Positions 16,388-25,643 of a DNA stretch of 64,000 nt are shown piece after piece. Origin of the DNA: Caballeronia sp. M1242 (lineage in GTDB: Bacteria > Pseudomonadota > Gammaproteobacteria > Burkholderiales > Burkholderiaceae); NCBI RefSeq assembly GCF_017220215.1, contig NZ_CP071131.1, positions 558,001-622,000 on the forward strand, read 5' to 3'. The position numbers were made by a program, and so were the translations under genes. The stretch's first letter is position 1, and each line of letters opens with the position of its first letter. Below the pieces are notes generated by a model, which had not been told where the DNA came from, made no database searches, and saw only the letters and a list, made by a program, of their open reading frames with translations.

Positions 16388-17754
16388 CCACTCGCCTTAC
16401 CGAAACGCGCGCTGGCGACACGGTTTCGGCCGCCCGCTTTCGCCGCGTACAGTCCCGCGTCGGCGGCTTCGAGCAGCGCCTTCGCTGTCTGGCGCGAGGC
16501 GGCGTCGCGGCAGGCGAGGCCCACCGAGATGGTGACCACGGTGCCGGGCCTCGGCGCGGGCAATGTTGCGCTTTCGACTGCCGCGCGGAGCTTCTCGGCG
16601 ACCGCGAGTCCCGCTGCCGCGTCGCATGCCGGAAGCACGACGACGAATTCCTCGCCGCCGTACCGGGCAACGAAGTCGCCGGTGCGCGCCAGCGTCTCGG
16701 TCAGCGCGTGCGCGACCTTTCTCAGGCAGTCATCGCCGGCCAGGTGCCCGAACGTGTCGTTGTAGGCCTTGAAGTTGTCGACGTCGATCAAGAGCACGCA
16801 AAGCGGATAGCCCGAGGAGGCGGCGAGCGCGTGCTCGCGGCTGTATCGCTCATCGAAATACGCGCGGTTGAACACGCCTGTCAGCCCGTCGCGCGCGGAA
16901 CTCTCGAGCAGCTTCTCATGCGTGTCGGTGAGCTTGCGATACAGCCCGGTCGTCTCGTAGATCAGCATGCCGAGAACGGCGCTTGACGACAGCATCGAGG
17001 CGAGGCGCGCCGCGTACCAGCCGACGCTGTAGCGCGCGCCGGCCGACAGCGTGAGCGTCACGTCGATCAGCGCCGCCAGCAACGCGACGGCGAGCCACAG
17101 GTCCATCAGCGAGCGCAGCCGGGTGGTCGAGACGTGCAGGCCGAGCGCGGCGAGACACGTTGCCTCGACAATCAGCGCGGCCGGGCTGCTCGACAGATTC
17201 GAATACGAGCCGCCCGATGCCACGACGACCGGCAGAACGTCCTTGCCCACGATGGCCAGCGCCGCGCAACACGAGGCGAGGGACAGCGCGCCGAGAAGCG
17301 CCACGTGTCCCGATGCGCGATTGCGCAGGCTCGGCGCCCAGGACCGCGCGGCCAGCGACACGGTGACGAGCGCGGGGAATCCGCCGTGCCAGAACACCCA
17401 TATCCAGATGGCGGTTTGCGGGCCGGCGCCGAGCAGGCCGCCCGCGGAAAAGACGCCGGGAAACACTATCAACTGGATGGCCGCGATCAGGCTCACGAAG
17501 GCGTACGCACCGCTCAGCGTCGCGAAGAGAAGACGCCCGGAAATGCGGTACTGAGTCCACAGCAGGAAGGCCGTGAGGCCCTCGGTGAGCGTGACCCAGG
17601 TCGCGAAGATCGGCAGGAACGGGACGATGACCGGACCGGGCTGCCGGGCATGCGGCCATACGATGAAGGCGCCGATCAGTGCAATAGCGGCGGTGATGGC
17701 CGCGGCGAGGCGGTCCTTCGACGTCGATGGCAGGTGAATAAGCGAAGTTTGCAA
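16351..17754 (-). CDS. MASE4-like sensor diguanylate cyclase (GGDEF)
   Basis: The 467-residue protein has about seven or eight hydrophobic segments (residues about 15-270) of the MASE4 type, ending GWYAARLASMLSSSAVLG, followed by a GGDEF domain: DGLTGVFNRAYFDERY near residue 290, the active-site RYGGEEF near residue 377, and the product-inhibition RxxD site (RTGD) five residues before it. It should make cyclic di-GMP, a signal that commonly controls flagella and exopolysaccharide, both of which have gene clusters in this window. The last residues (VRQTSASSS) are encoded by the edge of the 91-bp repeat array, suggesting the 3' end was altered by repeat expansion. Confidence 0.92.
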   Translation of the reverse strand: MQTSLIHLPSTSKDRLAAAITAAIALIGAFIVWPHARQPGPVIVPFLPIFATWVTLTEGLTAFLLWTQYRISGRLLFATLSGAYAFVSLIAAIQLIVFPGVFSAGGLLGAGPQTAIWIWVFWHGGFPALVTVSLAARSWAPSLRNRASGHVALLGALSLASCCAALAIVGKDVLPVVVASGGSYSNLSSSPAALIVEATCLAALGLHVSTTRLRSLMDLWLAVALLAALIDVTLTLSAGARYSVGWYAARLASMLSSSAVLGMLIYETTGLYRKLTDTHEKLLESSARDGLTGVFNRAYFDERYSREHALAASSGYPLCVLLIDVDNFKAYNDTFGHLAGDDCLRKVAHALTETLARTGDFVARYGGEEFVVVLPACDAAAGLAVAEKLRAAVESATLPAPRPGTVVTISVGLACRDAASRQTAKALLEAADAGLYAAKAGGRNRVASARFGKASGGLVRQTSASSS

Positions 17755-17880
17755 TGCGGATCCTCGGTCTGGCCGGCACCGACGCCGAGCGACAACTGGA
17801 ATACGGCAATTATCGGAAATTCTTGAGCGAACGCGCTCGCACGGGTAGGAATTTCCGGACGTCGGCAGCGTCGTTTGTAA

Positions 17881-18324
17881 TCAGAAGTCTCCCGGCGCGA
17901 CCTGAAAGCACGCGAGACCCTCGGATCGCCACATATCGACGACGCGCTGGCGGTCATCGTAGACGCACAACACGCGCTCGCGCGGAATGGAGCCGTCCTT
18001 CAACCATCCGCGTTTGAGCCGGTCGTCGGCTTGCCGATCTCCGGCGCGGCGCATCAGCAGCGTGTCGATGTAATGCATTCCCACATGCAGATCAAGCCAC
18101 GCTTCGGTTTCGGGGCGCACCTCGTCGCTGCGGCCCGACGCAATCCAGATGCGATGCCGCGCCGCGTGCGTATGCAGCGTTTCGATGACCGGCGCGTTTG
18201 GAAGATCGTCGCCACATGCGGCGAAGAACGCGGGCCAGTTGCGCCGTTTTCCGCTGATGTGGTGCACGCGGTGTTGAATCAGTCCAATCGTCCCGTCTAA
18301 GTCGAATAGCACAATGTCGCGCAT
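17881..18324 (-). CDS. HAD protein resembling the 3'-phosphatase domain of polynucleotide kinase
   Basis: The 147-residue protein begins MRDIVLFDLDGTI, the HAD motif I with nucleophile Asp, and continues NWPAFFAACGDDLPNAPVIE, then IWIASGRSDEVR (motif II Ser) and VLCVYDDRQRVVDMWR (motif IV acids). This order and the FF...CxxDxPxxxV spacing are those of the T4 Pnkp-type 3'-phosphatase domain found mostly in phages, here without a kinase half. It would remove a 3' phosphate from DNA or RNA ends, by analogy. The ATG at 18324 starts the conserved part exactly; the open frame extends upstream but is arginine-rich. Confidence 0.7.
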   Translation of the reverse strand: MRDIVLFDLDGTIGLIQHRVHHISGKRRNWPAFFAACGDDLPNAPVIETLHTHAARHRIWIASGRSDEVRPETEAWLDLHVGMHYIDTLLMRRAGDRQADDRLKRGWLKDGSIPRERVLCVYDDRQRVVDMWRSEGLACFQVAPGDF

Positions 18325-18841
18325 GAGACACCTCCGCTTTCGGAGAAGCAGAGATCGTGCGTGGTCGGTCGGGGAGTGGGCTCGCGGGCATGGCGCCGGA
18401 CGGTCGCATGATCGAGAGAGCGACGCGTTGGCCTGGCGCGCGGTCACCGTCCTGCGAGCTAGCCAGCGAGCGCAAGCGGGCTCGCGCAGACGCTTGATCG
18501 CGAACGGTCGCTATCGCAACCGGGGAAGGGGTGATCTTATATAACAGCCGTCTGTCGACGGCGGGGCGCGTCTGCGGTCGATCTCGCTAAGGCGCTAGCG
18601 CCGGGCGTGACGCCGACCGATCAGAAGCGTCGCGGACAGGACCGCGACGATCGAATAGATACGAGAGCGCGAGCCCCGCTGCATTGTGTCCGTCACGCGT
18701 GCGGCCGGCCTCGCTCAGCGATAGACCACGCACGGCGGCACGAAGCGCATCAGAGCGCATTACACGACCGCCGCGCCGCTCGCACAGTCTCGTTCTACGC
18801 GAGTGCCGCGCACGGCAACGCGACAAGCCGCCGTCAGCGGA
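18325..18841. other. Gene-free region upstream of the HAD gene
   Basis: These 517 bases show no convincing coding sequence on either strand. They contain the likely promoter of the HAD gene on the reverse strand and sequence downstream of the Gly/His-rich peptide gene. Confidence 0.35.
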
Positions 18842-19078
18842 TCAACTCGGCTGTTTATGTTTGTGATGATGATGCTTCAGACGAAGCGTCGAATGTTTCC
18901 CTGAGGGACCGGCAGGCGCGCCGGTCTCGCCGTTGCCATTCGGCGTGCCGACGCCCACTCCGCCGCGGCCGGCGCCGTTACCGCCGGGTAGGCCGCCGGC
19001 GTTGCCCTGAGCGAGCGCGGCGGTGGATAGGCCCCACGCGAGGGCAGTCGTCACTATGCACTTCGTTGCTATGTTCAT
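18842..19078 (-). CDS. Small secreted Gly-rich protein with a His/Lys tail
   Basis: The 78-residue product has a clear signal peptide (MNIATKCIVTTALAWGLSTA, then ALAQ, cleavage expected after ALA). The mature part is glycine/asparagine-rich and disordered (GNAGGLPGGNGAGRGGVGVG) and ends with a basic histidine cluster, LKHHHHKHKQPS. It should be periplasmic or exported. The histidines could bind a metal, but no family is recognised. It stands alone, without neighbours on its strand within 450 nt. Confidence 0.6.
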   Translation of the reverse strand: MNIATKCIVTTALAWGLSTAALAQGNAGGLPGGNGAGRGGVGVGTPNGNGETGAPAGPSGKHSTLRLKHHHHKHKQPS

Positions 19079-19909
19079 CGCTTGTATTGTCCTTGAGTTG
19101 GCCGGCTCAGACCGGACTGCGTCGCGCAGTGTCCGTTGCCGTCGCGGCGGTAGAGCCTCGCAATCGACGGTCCCACGTAGGGACGAGACCGCGACGCGCC
19201 GTATTAGAGCGAAGATTTATGACGATGCCGCGACAAGGCGATGCTCTCATCGCGCGTCTCGAACGACAGCGCGGCGCGTCCAGTCATGCCCTTGCAGCTG
19301 CAGTAAGTGGCGCTCAAGTCGCGGTCCGGACAGCCGCCGTTATCGGCGGCAGCAGGAAAAGCATTCGGCCGGGAAGACTGTGTTTTCACCGCTTTTTCGT
19401 GAGATACCCGATGTCCGATGCCGCATACACTGCTTTCCATGGCGAGCAATCAAACGCCATGAATCGCGAAACGAACGTCACCGAGCAAGCCGGCCTACCT
19501 TTATTTTTCCGGACGCAGCGGTTGTCGCAGTAGCGGTTGCAGCTCGTACTATCGAGGGAGCAGTCCGAAGGGAAAGTTGTTTCGATTATGTGGTTCTTAA
19601 AGCCGTACCATTGCAAGCATAAGCCCCGGCCATCGCATGATGGTCGGGGCTTTGTCTTTCTGGCACAGATGCTTTGGAGCCGGCTCTATCGTCTATCTTA
19701 AGAGCTTATTGCAGATAGGTTACCGTTTGTTAAAACGGATGCGGCCAACGCTACCGTTAATTATTCTTCTCACGGTTTGACAAAGGTTAGACGAGCGGCC
19801 TCATGGTCGATTAGGCCTGGCCCCGAATAGAAAGACGTTCAGACAGCGGACTTCACGGCTTCTTCGAGGAGAGACCGTGCTGATTGAACCGAACCTGAGA
19901 GAGACGAAC
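19079..19909. other. Gene-poor region ending in an orphan terminator
   Basis: About 830 bases carry no convincing protein gene. Open frames here are short or lack coding character. A strong + strand terminator at 19623-19660 has no obvious protein gene in front of it. Base composition falls toward AT-rich after 19660, where the promoter of the next small gene probably lies. Confidence 0.4.
19623..19660 (+). terminator. Rho-independent terminator without an obvious gene
   Basis: Arms 19623-19635 (AGCCCCGGCCATC) and 19640-19652 pair over 13 bp with one G-T wobble around a GCAT loop, followed by TTGTCTTT. This is a good + strand terminator. No annotated gene runs into it, so the transcript may be a small RNA. 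Confidence 0.7.
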
Positions 19910-20137
19910 ATGATCATCTATCACCGCGGCGCGGCCTTCGAGCCGCGAATCATTCCGGCCGGCAACGGCTTCGTGGCTTCTGTCGCCGTGCTCGAGGAAG
20001 ACGGCCACGCCACATCGCTCGGAAAGCTCGGCATGTTTGCCAACGAAGAGGGCGCCATCAATTTCGCCGTTCGGTGCGCGACCGCCTTTATCGAAGGCGA
20101 CGAGATGCCGCTGCCTCCGTTCCGGGTGCACGCGTAG
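19910..20137 (+). CDS. Small hypothetical protein, 75 aa
   Basis: The protein starts MIIYHRGAAFEPRIIPAGNG and has a compact, strand-rich composition (FVASVAVLEEDGHATSLGKL, GAINFAVRCATAFIEGDE). The ATG at 19910 follows a purine-rich gagagagacgaac site; a GTG at 19877 would add 11 residues. No domain is recognised, but the composition and codon use look like a real small Burkholderia protein. It converges on the patatin-like gene. Confidence 0.65.
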   Translation: MIIYHRGAAFEPRIIPAGNGFVASVAVLEEDGHATSLGKLGMFANEEGAINFAVRCATAFIEGDEMPLPPFRVHA

Positions 20138-20232
20138 AACCGCTACGAAGCGAAGAACGGCCAAGCGGCGAATCGGACCGCTTGGCGCTTCCTGCAGACC
20201 AGCGCCAGTGACTGCCTGCGCCTGACACATAT

Positions 20233-21342
20233 TCAATTACGCTCGCTCATTCGGGCGAGCGCCGCTTGCGCGGCCTCTCGCCCGTGCGCCCAGTGGGTTT
20301 CGATCGCCGCAGCGGTGAACTGTCCGTCCTTGAAGTGCGATTCGCGCTGCGAGAACGCGTAGTCGACCGGCACGATGCGAACCGGCCGCGCGCGCGCCAG
20401 CGCCGCGGCATTCATCAGTTGCGGATCGGATTGACGTTGCGCCGCCGGAATACATTCCAGCGCATGAGCGAGCAGGGCTCGCAGGCGCTGCGACTCGTCG
20501 AACGCCTGATGATAGGCAGCCGCGCGGCTACCGTGCTCGATGTTCTTCTGCCGGATTTCGGCGTCGGTCAGATTGTCCGGCACCTGGCCCTCGGGGGTCC
20601 ACAAATCGGCACGGAAGATGATGGTTTCGACGTCCGCAGGCGCCGTCTCGACGATACGTTGCAGCGGGGCGGCGGATACGAGCGAGCCGTCCCAGTACCA
20701 CGCATCGCCGATCTGCACGGCTGCGAACCAGGGCGGCAGCGAGCCCGACGCGACGATCATCGGCGCTTGCAAACCGCCGGCGCGATTATCGAAGTAATGC
20801 GGCTCGCCGGTCGCCACGTTCGCCGCGATGACACTGACCTCCGTCGCACTGCGATTCAGTTCGTCGAAATCGCAAAGGCTCGCGAGTGTCTGATAGAGCG
20901 GGCGCATATCCATGATGCTGGCGAGTTCCGGCGCCTGGCTGCCGGTCGTCCACGGCACGGCGAGGCGTCGCGTGAAGAATCCCGGCAGGCCCGCGCTGAT
21001 CGCGTAGCTTTGATCGGCTTCGGCCAGCATGCGGCGAAAGTCGTCGTTGGCGAATGCCAGTCCGCCGATCAACGACGCCATCCGGTCGCGCAGCGTCGTG
21101 CCGGGAACCGACACGCGATGATAGAACTGCCTGAGCCGATCGACGCGATGCTCCGGCGCGTTGCCGAAGAAGATCGCGGCGTTGATGGCGCCGATCGACG
21201 ATCCGCAGCATGCGTCGATCTGGATGTCTGCATCGTGCAATGCTTCGAGCACGCCTGCCTGAAACGCGCCGATCGCGCCGCCGCCTTGCAACGCCAACGC
21301 CATACGCGGGCGATTGCCTGCGCCGTTATCTTGCTGCGCCAT
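20233..21342 (-). CDS. Patatin-like phospholipase
   Basis: The 369-residue protein shows the patatin layout: the oxyanion loop ALQGGGAIGAFQAGVLEA near residue 18, the nucleophile elbow CGSSIGAINAA (GxSxG) near residue 47, and the catalytic Asp in WYWDGSLVSAAP near residue 210. These Ser-Asp dyad lipases release fatty acids from phospholipids or thioesters in the cytoplasm or at membranes. The C-terminal section (IFRADLWTPEGQVPDNL) fits the longer DUF3734-type members often seen in Burkholderia. The ATG at 21342 is chosen; an upstream frame extension is less convincing. No signal peptide is seen. Confidence 0.9.
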   Translation of the reverse strand: MAQQDNGAGNRPRMALALQGGGAIGAFQAGVLEALHDADIQIDACCGSSIGAINAAIFFGNAPEHRVDRLRQFYHRVSVPGTTLRDRMASLIGGLAFANDDFRRMLAEADQSYAISAGLPGFFTRRLAVPWTTGSQAPELASIMDMRPLYQTLASLCDFDELNRSATEVSVIAANVATGEPHYFDNRAGGLQAPMIVASGSLPPWFAAVQIGDAWYWDGSLVSAAPLQRIVETAPADVETIIFRADLWTPEGQVPDNLTDAEIRQKNIEHGSRAAAYHQAFDESQRLRALLAHALECIPAAQRQSDPQLMNAAALARARPVRIVPVDYAFSQRESHFKDGQFTAAAIETHWAHGREAAQAALARMSERN

Positions 21343-21427
21343 ACATTCTCCAGTTGCCCCAGTGCGCTGCAATCCCCGCAGGCATCGGCTCACATGAAAT
21401 CACGACGCCCGAGCCGGGCGGCCGCCG

Positions 21428-21742
21428 TCACTGCGTCCGAGCGGGCGCGCATTCCGTCTGAAACCAGTAGTCGACGAGGCGCTGTGCCTGCTGCAGGTCG
21501 TCCGGGTAGTAGGGATCGTCGTAGAAGGGAGACGGGTCGTAGCCCGCCTTGCGCAGCGCCCCGAGTTCCACTTGATGCTGGGCCATCGTAGAAGGGCTCG
21601 CGTTCGTTCTGAGCGCGGCCAGATCGCGGCATTCCAGGTCCGTCAGATGCCGGCCCGGAGGGGGCATGCCACCCGCGACGCATCCGGCGAGCAGGAGAAG
21701 CGCCGCCGACGCTAGCTGAGTCTTTGTCCGAATCTCGCGCAT
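21428..21742 (-). CDS. DUF4148-type small lipoprotein
   Basis: The 104-residue product has a lipoprotein signal (LASAALLLLAGC, lipobox LAGC with Cys near 21). The mature region contains QVELGALRKAGYDPSPFYDD and YPDDLQQAQRLVD, matching the DUF4148 pattern of small envelope proteins that are abundant in Burkholderia. It should be anchored in the outer membrane. A 53-codon gene ends 17 nt upstream, so the two probably form one transcript. The biochemical role of the family is unknown to me. Confidence 0.75.
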   Translation of the reverse strand: MREIRTKTQLASAALLLLAGCVAGGMPPPGRHLTDLECRDLAALRTNASPSTMAQHQVELGALRKAGYDPSPFYDDPYYPDDLQQAQRLVDYWFQTECAPARTQ

Positions 21743-21759
21743 GGTGCGTCAGCGGCCGG

Positions 21760-21921
21760 CTAGTCGCCGCGCTCCGGTTCGATGTTTTCGTGCGGGTACA
21801 TGGCGGCGTGAGGCCGCTTGTTCCGCGCTTCGTTGCCCTTTTGCCTTGGCGGTGAGGGATGTCGACAAGTGCGGGCACCGCCTGTTTCATTGATGACGCC
21901 CGGCTCGCGCTGGTCCGGCAT
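21760..21921 (-). CDS. Small hypothetical protein, 53 aa
   Basis: A 53-codon frame starts MPDQREPGVINETGGARTCR behind a strong ribosome binding site (ggagacaacc) and ends 17 nt before the lipoprotein gene. The sequence is charged, rich in Pro, Arg and Glu, and looks disordered. No family is recognised. The frame is open further upstream but the added part lacks coding character. Confidence 0.45.
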   Translation of the reverse strand: MPDQREPGVINETGGARTCRHPSPPRQKGNEARNKRPHAAMYPHENIEPERGD

Positions 21922-22486
21922 GGTTGTCTCCCTGTTGTTCCACGAGCTAGGAGCAAGCACTGTTCCGCCGGGCAAATGGCGCGCGCAAATGATGTCGATG
22001 TTCGTACTGGTCACACGGCGCCGGTTCGCTGGGTCGAAGGGCCGTCGCGTCCAGCAAGTTACGGTGATCCATTCGGCGGCGGCGGGACACCGCGACCAGG
22101 CCTTTCGACGCAAGCACATCGTTACAAAAAGAGTAAGCGGTGGTAACACTGTCGTGTAATAGCCGCGGTAAAAGTGTTACGCGGAAACAATTGCCGGTAT
22201 GCCCATCTCTGTGAATATTGAAACTTGCGTTTAACTCGCAGATTTTCCGATGAATTAATTCGCGGTCTCAAACACTTGCATCGAATATATGAAGCGTCAG
22301 ACAACCGCCATCGTTGGCACAAACCATCAGCAGATAACGTTTGCAACCGCGAATCGAACCTCCGTGAACGTTTGCCACTGTAACTTTTTGTTGCAGATCG
22401 CTGCGATTAGCCAGACAATTGCTTCGCGCTGTGAGTCACGGCGCGCCAGACGCCAAACACGGTCACAGTTACTCGGTAAGCCAGCC
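21922..22486. other. AT-rich leader region of flhDC
   Basis: This 565-base region lies between the divergent small hypothetical gene and flhD. From about 22130 it becomes notably AT-rich for this genome, as expected for a regulated flhDC promoter with a long leader. No promoter could be assigned with confidence and no protein gene is seen. Confidence 0.4.
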
Positions 22487-22786
22487 ATGACACACGCCAG
22501 CCCAGACCTTTCGTCCATCCGCGAGTTGAACCTGTCCTACTTGACGCTCGCGCGGCGTGTATTGGCGTCCGACCGCGAAGCCGCGCAGGCGCACCTCGGC
22601 CTGTCGGCGGAAATCGCGGACACGCTCTTGAATCTCTCGCCGGCGCAAACCGACAAGCTGGCTTCGTCGTCGCAACTGCTGTGCTTCTTCCGCATGAGCG
22701 CGGACGAAATGCTCGGCGGCCTCGCGAGCCGCAGCCACGATGCGCCGGTCGCGGCCCTGTCCAACGCAGCTCTCATTGCCGCCTGA
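22487..22786 (+). CDS. flhD: Flagellar master regulator subunit FlhD
   Basis: The 99-residue protein matches FlhD: SSIRELNLSYLTLARRVL near the N-terminus corresponds to the E. coli ...INLSYLLLAQRL segment, followed by the dimer-forming helices and LLCFFRMSADEMLGGLAS. FlhD joins FlhC in a heterohexamer that activates class II flagellar promoters with sigma-70. The ATG at 22487 gives the normal FlhD N-terminus; the open frame extends 66 codons upstream through AT-rich leader DNA. The flhC gene follows after 2 nt. Confidence 0.92.
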   Translation: MTHASPDLSSIRELNLSYLTLARRVLASDREAAQAHLGLSAEIADTLLNLSPAQTDKLASSSQLLCFFRMSADEMLGGLASRSHDAPVAALSNAALIAA

Positions 22787-22788
22787 CC

Positions 22789-23361
22789 ATGAGCACGACC
22801 ACGTCTTCGAAAAGCCTCGCCGAGGAAGCCGCTCAGGTTCTGCGCGCAATCACGCTGATCAAGCTGGGCGCGCGCATGCAGGTGCTCGAATCCGAATTCC
22901 CGAAGCTCTCGCGCGACCGTCTGATTCGTCTGTATCGGGAAGTGAAGGGCGCTTCGCCGCCCAAGGGCATGCTTCCGTTCTCGGAAGACTGGTATCTGAC
23001 GTGGGGACCGAATATTCACGCATCGATGTTCGCCAACGTGTATGCGTTTCTCGAACAAAACAGCGCGAACCTCGATCGCGTCGACCTGTTGAGCCGCGCC
23101 TACGCGCTGTACGCCGAGCACTTCACGCTGAACGGCGAAGCACTGCAGATGGATCTGACGCGCGCGTGGACCTTCGTGCGCTTCAAGGAAGCCGGCATCC
23201 TGCGCCTCGCTGGCTGCACGCGCTGCCGCGGCAAGTTCGTCGTGCACGCGCACGAACCGACGCACGGCATGGTCTGCGGCATTTGTCAGCCGCCTTCGCG
23301 GGCGGGCAAGACGAAGGCAAAGGCGGCGCGCGAGCAGAGCGCGACGCTGCGGGCGGCTTGA
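22789..23361 (+). CDS. flhC: Flagellar master regulator subunit FlhC
   Basis: The 190-residue protein has the FlhC DNA-binding region (KLSRDRLIRLYREVKGASPP, residues about 42-61) and the zinc site with four cysteines in CTRCRG and CGICQ near residues 144-166. It pairs with FlhD. The start lies 2 nt after the flhD stop, so the two are coupled. No motAB or chemotaxis operon follows at once; a 468-nt gap leads to a chemoreceptor gene with its own sigma-28 promoter. Confidence 0.93.
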   Translation: MSTTTSSKSLAEEAAQVLRAITLIKLGARMQVLESEFPKLSRDRLIRLYREVKGASPPKGMLPFSEDWYLTWGPNIHASMFANVYAFLEQNSANLDRVDLLSRAYALYAEHFTLNGEALQMDLTRAWTFVRFKEAGILRLAGCTRCRGKFVVHAHEPTHGMVCGICQPPSRAGKTKAKAAREQSATLRAA

Positions 23362-23829
23362 CGCCGCATTGCTCGAGCGCTTGATCGGCAAGCGCCGCCG
23401 CATTCAAACACACCGCGCCTCCCCATTTGATGCTTTACGGCCTTCGACGTGTCTCGAAGGCTTTCGCGTTATTGCATCGTCGAGGTCGCGCTCGATAGTC
23501 GACCACTCCCGCATCGGTGGCTAGCCCAAGACGCTCGATCGCTCCGTCAGAACAACCGGCGACGATCGTTAGTGCTACCGATCAAGACGTCAGACGCCTC
23601 GCGGCATCGGTAAAGAATACATCTCAGCGAGCAAATACTGGGAATTCGAGGTAAAGCTTCCGTGCCTTCTGCCGATACTAAAAAAGGAAGGCGACAGTAA
23701 CCAGCGATCCAGATCCGACAGGCGATCCCTGAAGGAACTCAGCCACCGGCGACCGGCCGCGCTACCGCAGCAAGTTAGCGAGCGCCTTCCCCCGAACACG
23801 TCTTGAACAACCGGTCCCCGGAATCCCAA
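23362..23829. other. Intergenic region with the chemoreceptor promoter
   Basis: These 468 bases between flhC and the chemoreceptor gene hold no protein gene that I can support. The one clear element is the sigma-28 promoter at 23652-23678. Confidence 0.5.
23652..23678 (+). promoter_or_regulatory. Sigma-28 (FliA) promoter of the chemoreceptor gene
   Basis: TAAAGCTT at 23652-23659, an 11-nt spacer and GCCGATAC at 23671-23678 match the FliA consensus (TAAAGTTT-N11-GCCGATAA) at 14 of 16 positions. Transcription would start near 23685, about 145 nt before the ATG. This places the chemoreceptor in the late flagellar class. Confidence 0.85.
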
Positions 23830-25518
23830 ATGAACCTGCACAACTTCAAGGTCGGCACCCGCCTGACCATCGGCTTCGGCATCGTCGTCGCGTTGCTCGT
23901 CCTCATCGCCACGATCAACTTCGTCAATATGCGCGGTCTCGATAGCGAGATCACCGTCATCACCGATGACCGGATGGTCAAGGCGGCAGAGGTGAGCAAG
24001 GCTAAGGACTCGGCGAGTCAAACGGTGCTGCGGCTGCAGCGCGCCGCCATCACCGGAAAACCCGAGGATATCGCCGCCATGCAAGTCGGCGTCCTCGAAG
24101 CAGCCAAAGCCACATCGCAGCGGCTCGAGAAAGTCGACCGCATGATCACGACGGCGCGCGGGCGGGAGCTTTTTAACGCGCTCGTCGAGGCGCGCGCGGC
24201 CAACACCGCAGCGCGTCAGGAAGCGGTCAAGCTGCTGACGGCGGGGCAGATCGAAGACGCGCGCGCTCAAATCGCCGGACCGGTTGCAACCGCACAGGCC
24301 AAATACTTCACGGCGCTGGACGCGCTCGTCGCGCATCAATTCGAACTCGCCGACGAGTCCGCCCGGCACGCTCACGCCGCGTATGACCGCGCGGTCGCGC
24401 TGTCTTTCGGATCGACGATAGCGGCGGTGCTGGTCGCGATCGCGGCGATGCTCGTCATCACGCGATCCGTGACGAGGCCGCTGGGCGACGCGCTCGCGGC
24501 AATGAAGGCGCTGGAGCAGGGCGATCTGACGCACCGCGTGGAGGTCGTCGGCCGCGATGAACTCGCCACGTTGATGCTGGCGGTGCGAGCCGCGTTTGAG
24601 AAGCTCTCGTCGCTCGCAAACGGCATCAAGGAGTCCGTCGATGTCATTCGAACCGCGTCGGGCGAAATTGCCGCAGGCAGCACGGATTTGTCGTCACGTA
24701 CGGAACAGCAGGCCGCCTCGCTCGAGGAAACCGCAGCCAGCATGGAAGAGCTGACCGCGACGGTCAAGCAGAACGCCGAGAACGCGCGACAGGCGAGCGG
24801 CCTCGCGGACAACGCGAGTACCGTCGCGAACGAGGGCAGCGCAATCGTGAGCCAGGTCGTGGACACGATGACCGGCATCGAAGATAGCTCCGCGAGGATT
24901 GCCGAGATCATCGGCATGATCGAAGGAATCGCGTTCCAGACCAACATCCTCGCGCTCAATGCCGCGGTGGAAGCGGCGCGAGCCGGCGAGCAAGGCCGGG
25001 GCTTCGCCGTCGTGGCGAGCGAAGTGCGCAGTCTCGCGCAGCGCTCGTCGGCGGCGGCCAAGGAGATCAAGGAACTGATCGAGACGTCGGGCAGCCGGGT
25101 GCAGGCCGGAACCGAACTGGTGGCGCGAGCTGGCGACACCATGCAGCGCGTGGGCACCGCGATCAAGCGCGTGACCGACATCATGGGCGAGATCGCATCG
25201 GCGTCGAACGAACAGAGCCGCGGCATCGAGCAGGTGAATCAGGCCATCTCGCAGATGGACGAAGTCACGCAGCAAAACGCGGCGCTCGTCGAAGAAGCGG
25301 CGGCAGCGGCCGGCTCGATGGAGGATCAGGCGAAGCATCTGACCGCCGCCGTTGCCGTGTTCCGCACGACGCAGTCGTTCGCCGCGCCGACGACCGCCAG
25401 CTACGAACAGAAGCCGGCGCGACCGCCGCTCCCGAAGAAAACGCCGGCGGTGGCGCGTGCGGCGAGTCCGTCGGTGGCGGTCGCGGCGACCGCTGACGGC
25501 GACTGGTCGACGTTCTGA
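23830..25518 (+). CDS. Methyl-accepting chemotaxis protein
   Basis: The 562-residue receptor has a first membrane segment ([18 protein letters not shown], residues about 15-33), a helical periplasmic ligand domain of the four-helix-bundle type, a second segment ([17 protein letters not shown], near 198-214), HAMP, and the highly conserved signalling tip ([20 protein letters not shown] near residue 375). It ends in DWSTF, an xWxxF pentapeptide like the NWETF tether that recruits CheR and CheB in high-abundance receptors. The ATG at 23830 is chosen over one 27 nt upstream because it opens the conserved [12 protein letters not shown] start. The sigma-28 promoter supports a motility role. The ligand is unknown. 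Confidence 0.95.
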   Translation: MNLHNFKVGTRLTIGFGIVVALLVLIATINFVNMRGLDSEITVITDDRMVKAAEVSKAKDSASQTVLRLQRAAITGKPEDIAAMQVGVLEAAKATSQRLEKVDRMITTARGRELFNALVEARAANTAARQEAVKLLTAGQIEDARAQIAGPVATAQAKYFTALDALVAHQFELADESARHAHAAYDRAVALSFGSTIAAVLVAIAAMLVITRSVTRPLGDALAAMKALEQGDLTHRVEVVGRDELATLMLAVRAAFEKLSSLANGIKESVDVIRTASGEIAAGSTDLSSRTEQQAASLEETAASMEELTATVKQNAENARQASGLADNASTVANEGSAIVSQVVDTMTGIEDSSARIAEIIGMIEGIAFQTNILALNAAVEAARAGEQGRGFAVVASEVRSLAQRSSAAAKEIKELIETSGSRVQAGTELVARAGDTMQRVGTAIKRVTDIMGEIASASNEQSRGIEQVNQAISQMDEVTQQNAALVEEAAAAAGSMEDQAKHLTAAVAVFRTTQSFAAPTTASYEQKPARPPLPKKTPAVARAASPSVAVAATADGDWSTF

Positions 25519-25643
25519 GCCGGACGGGTGCTGCCGTGCGGCTGACAAACCGGCGCGCGGATCCGGCGGCGCCGACTCACGCAACCTCGCCTTGCCACGA
25601 AGAATCGCAGGGCGAGTTTCTTATCCGGAACGAGGTGGGTGAC

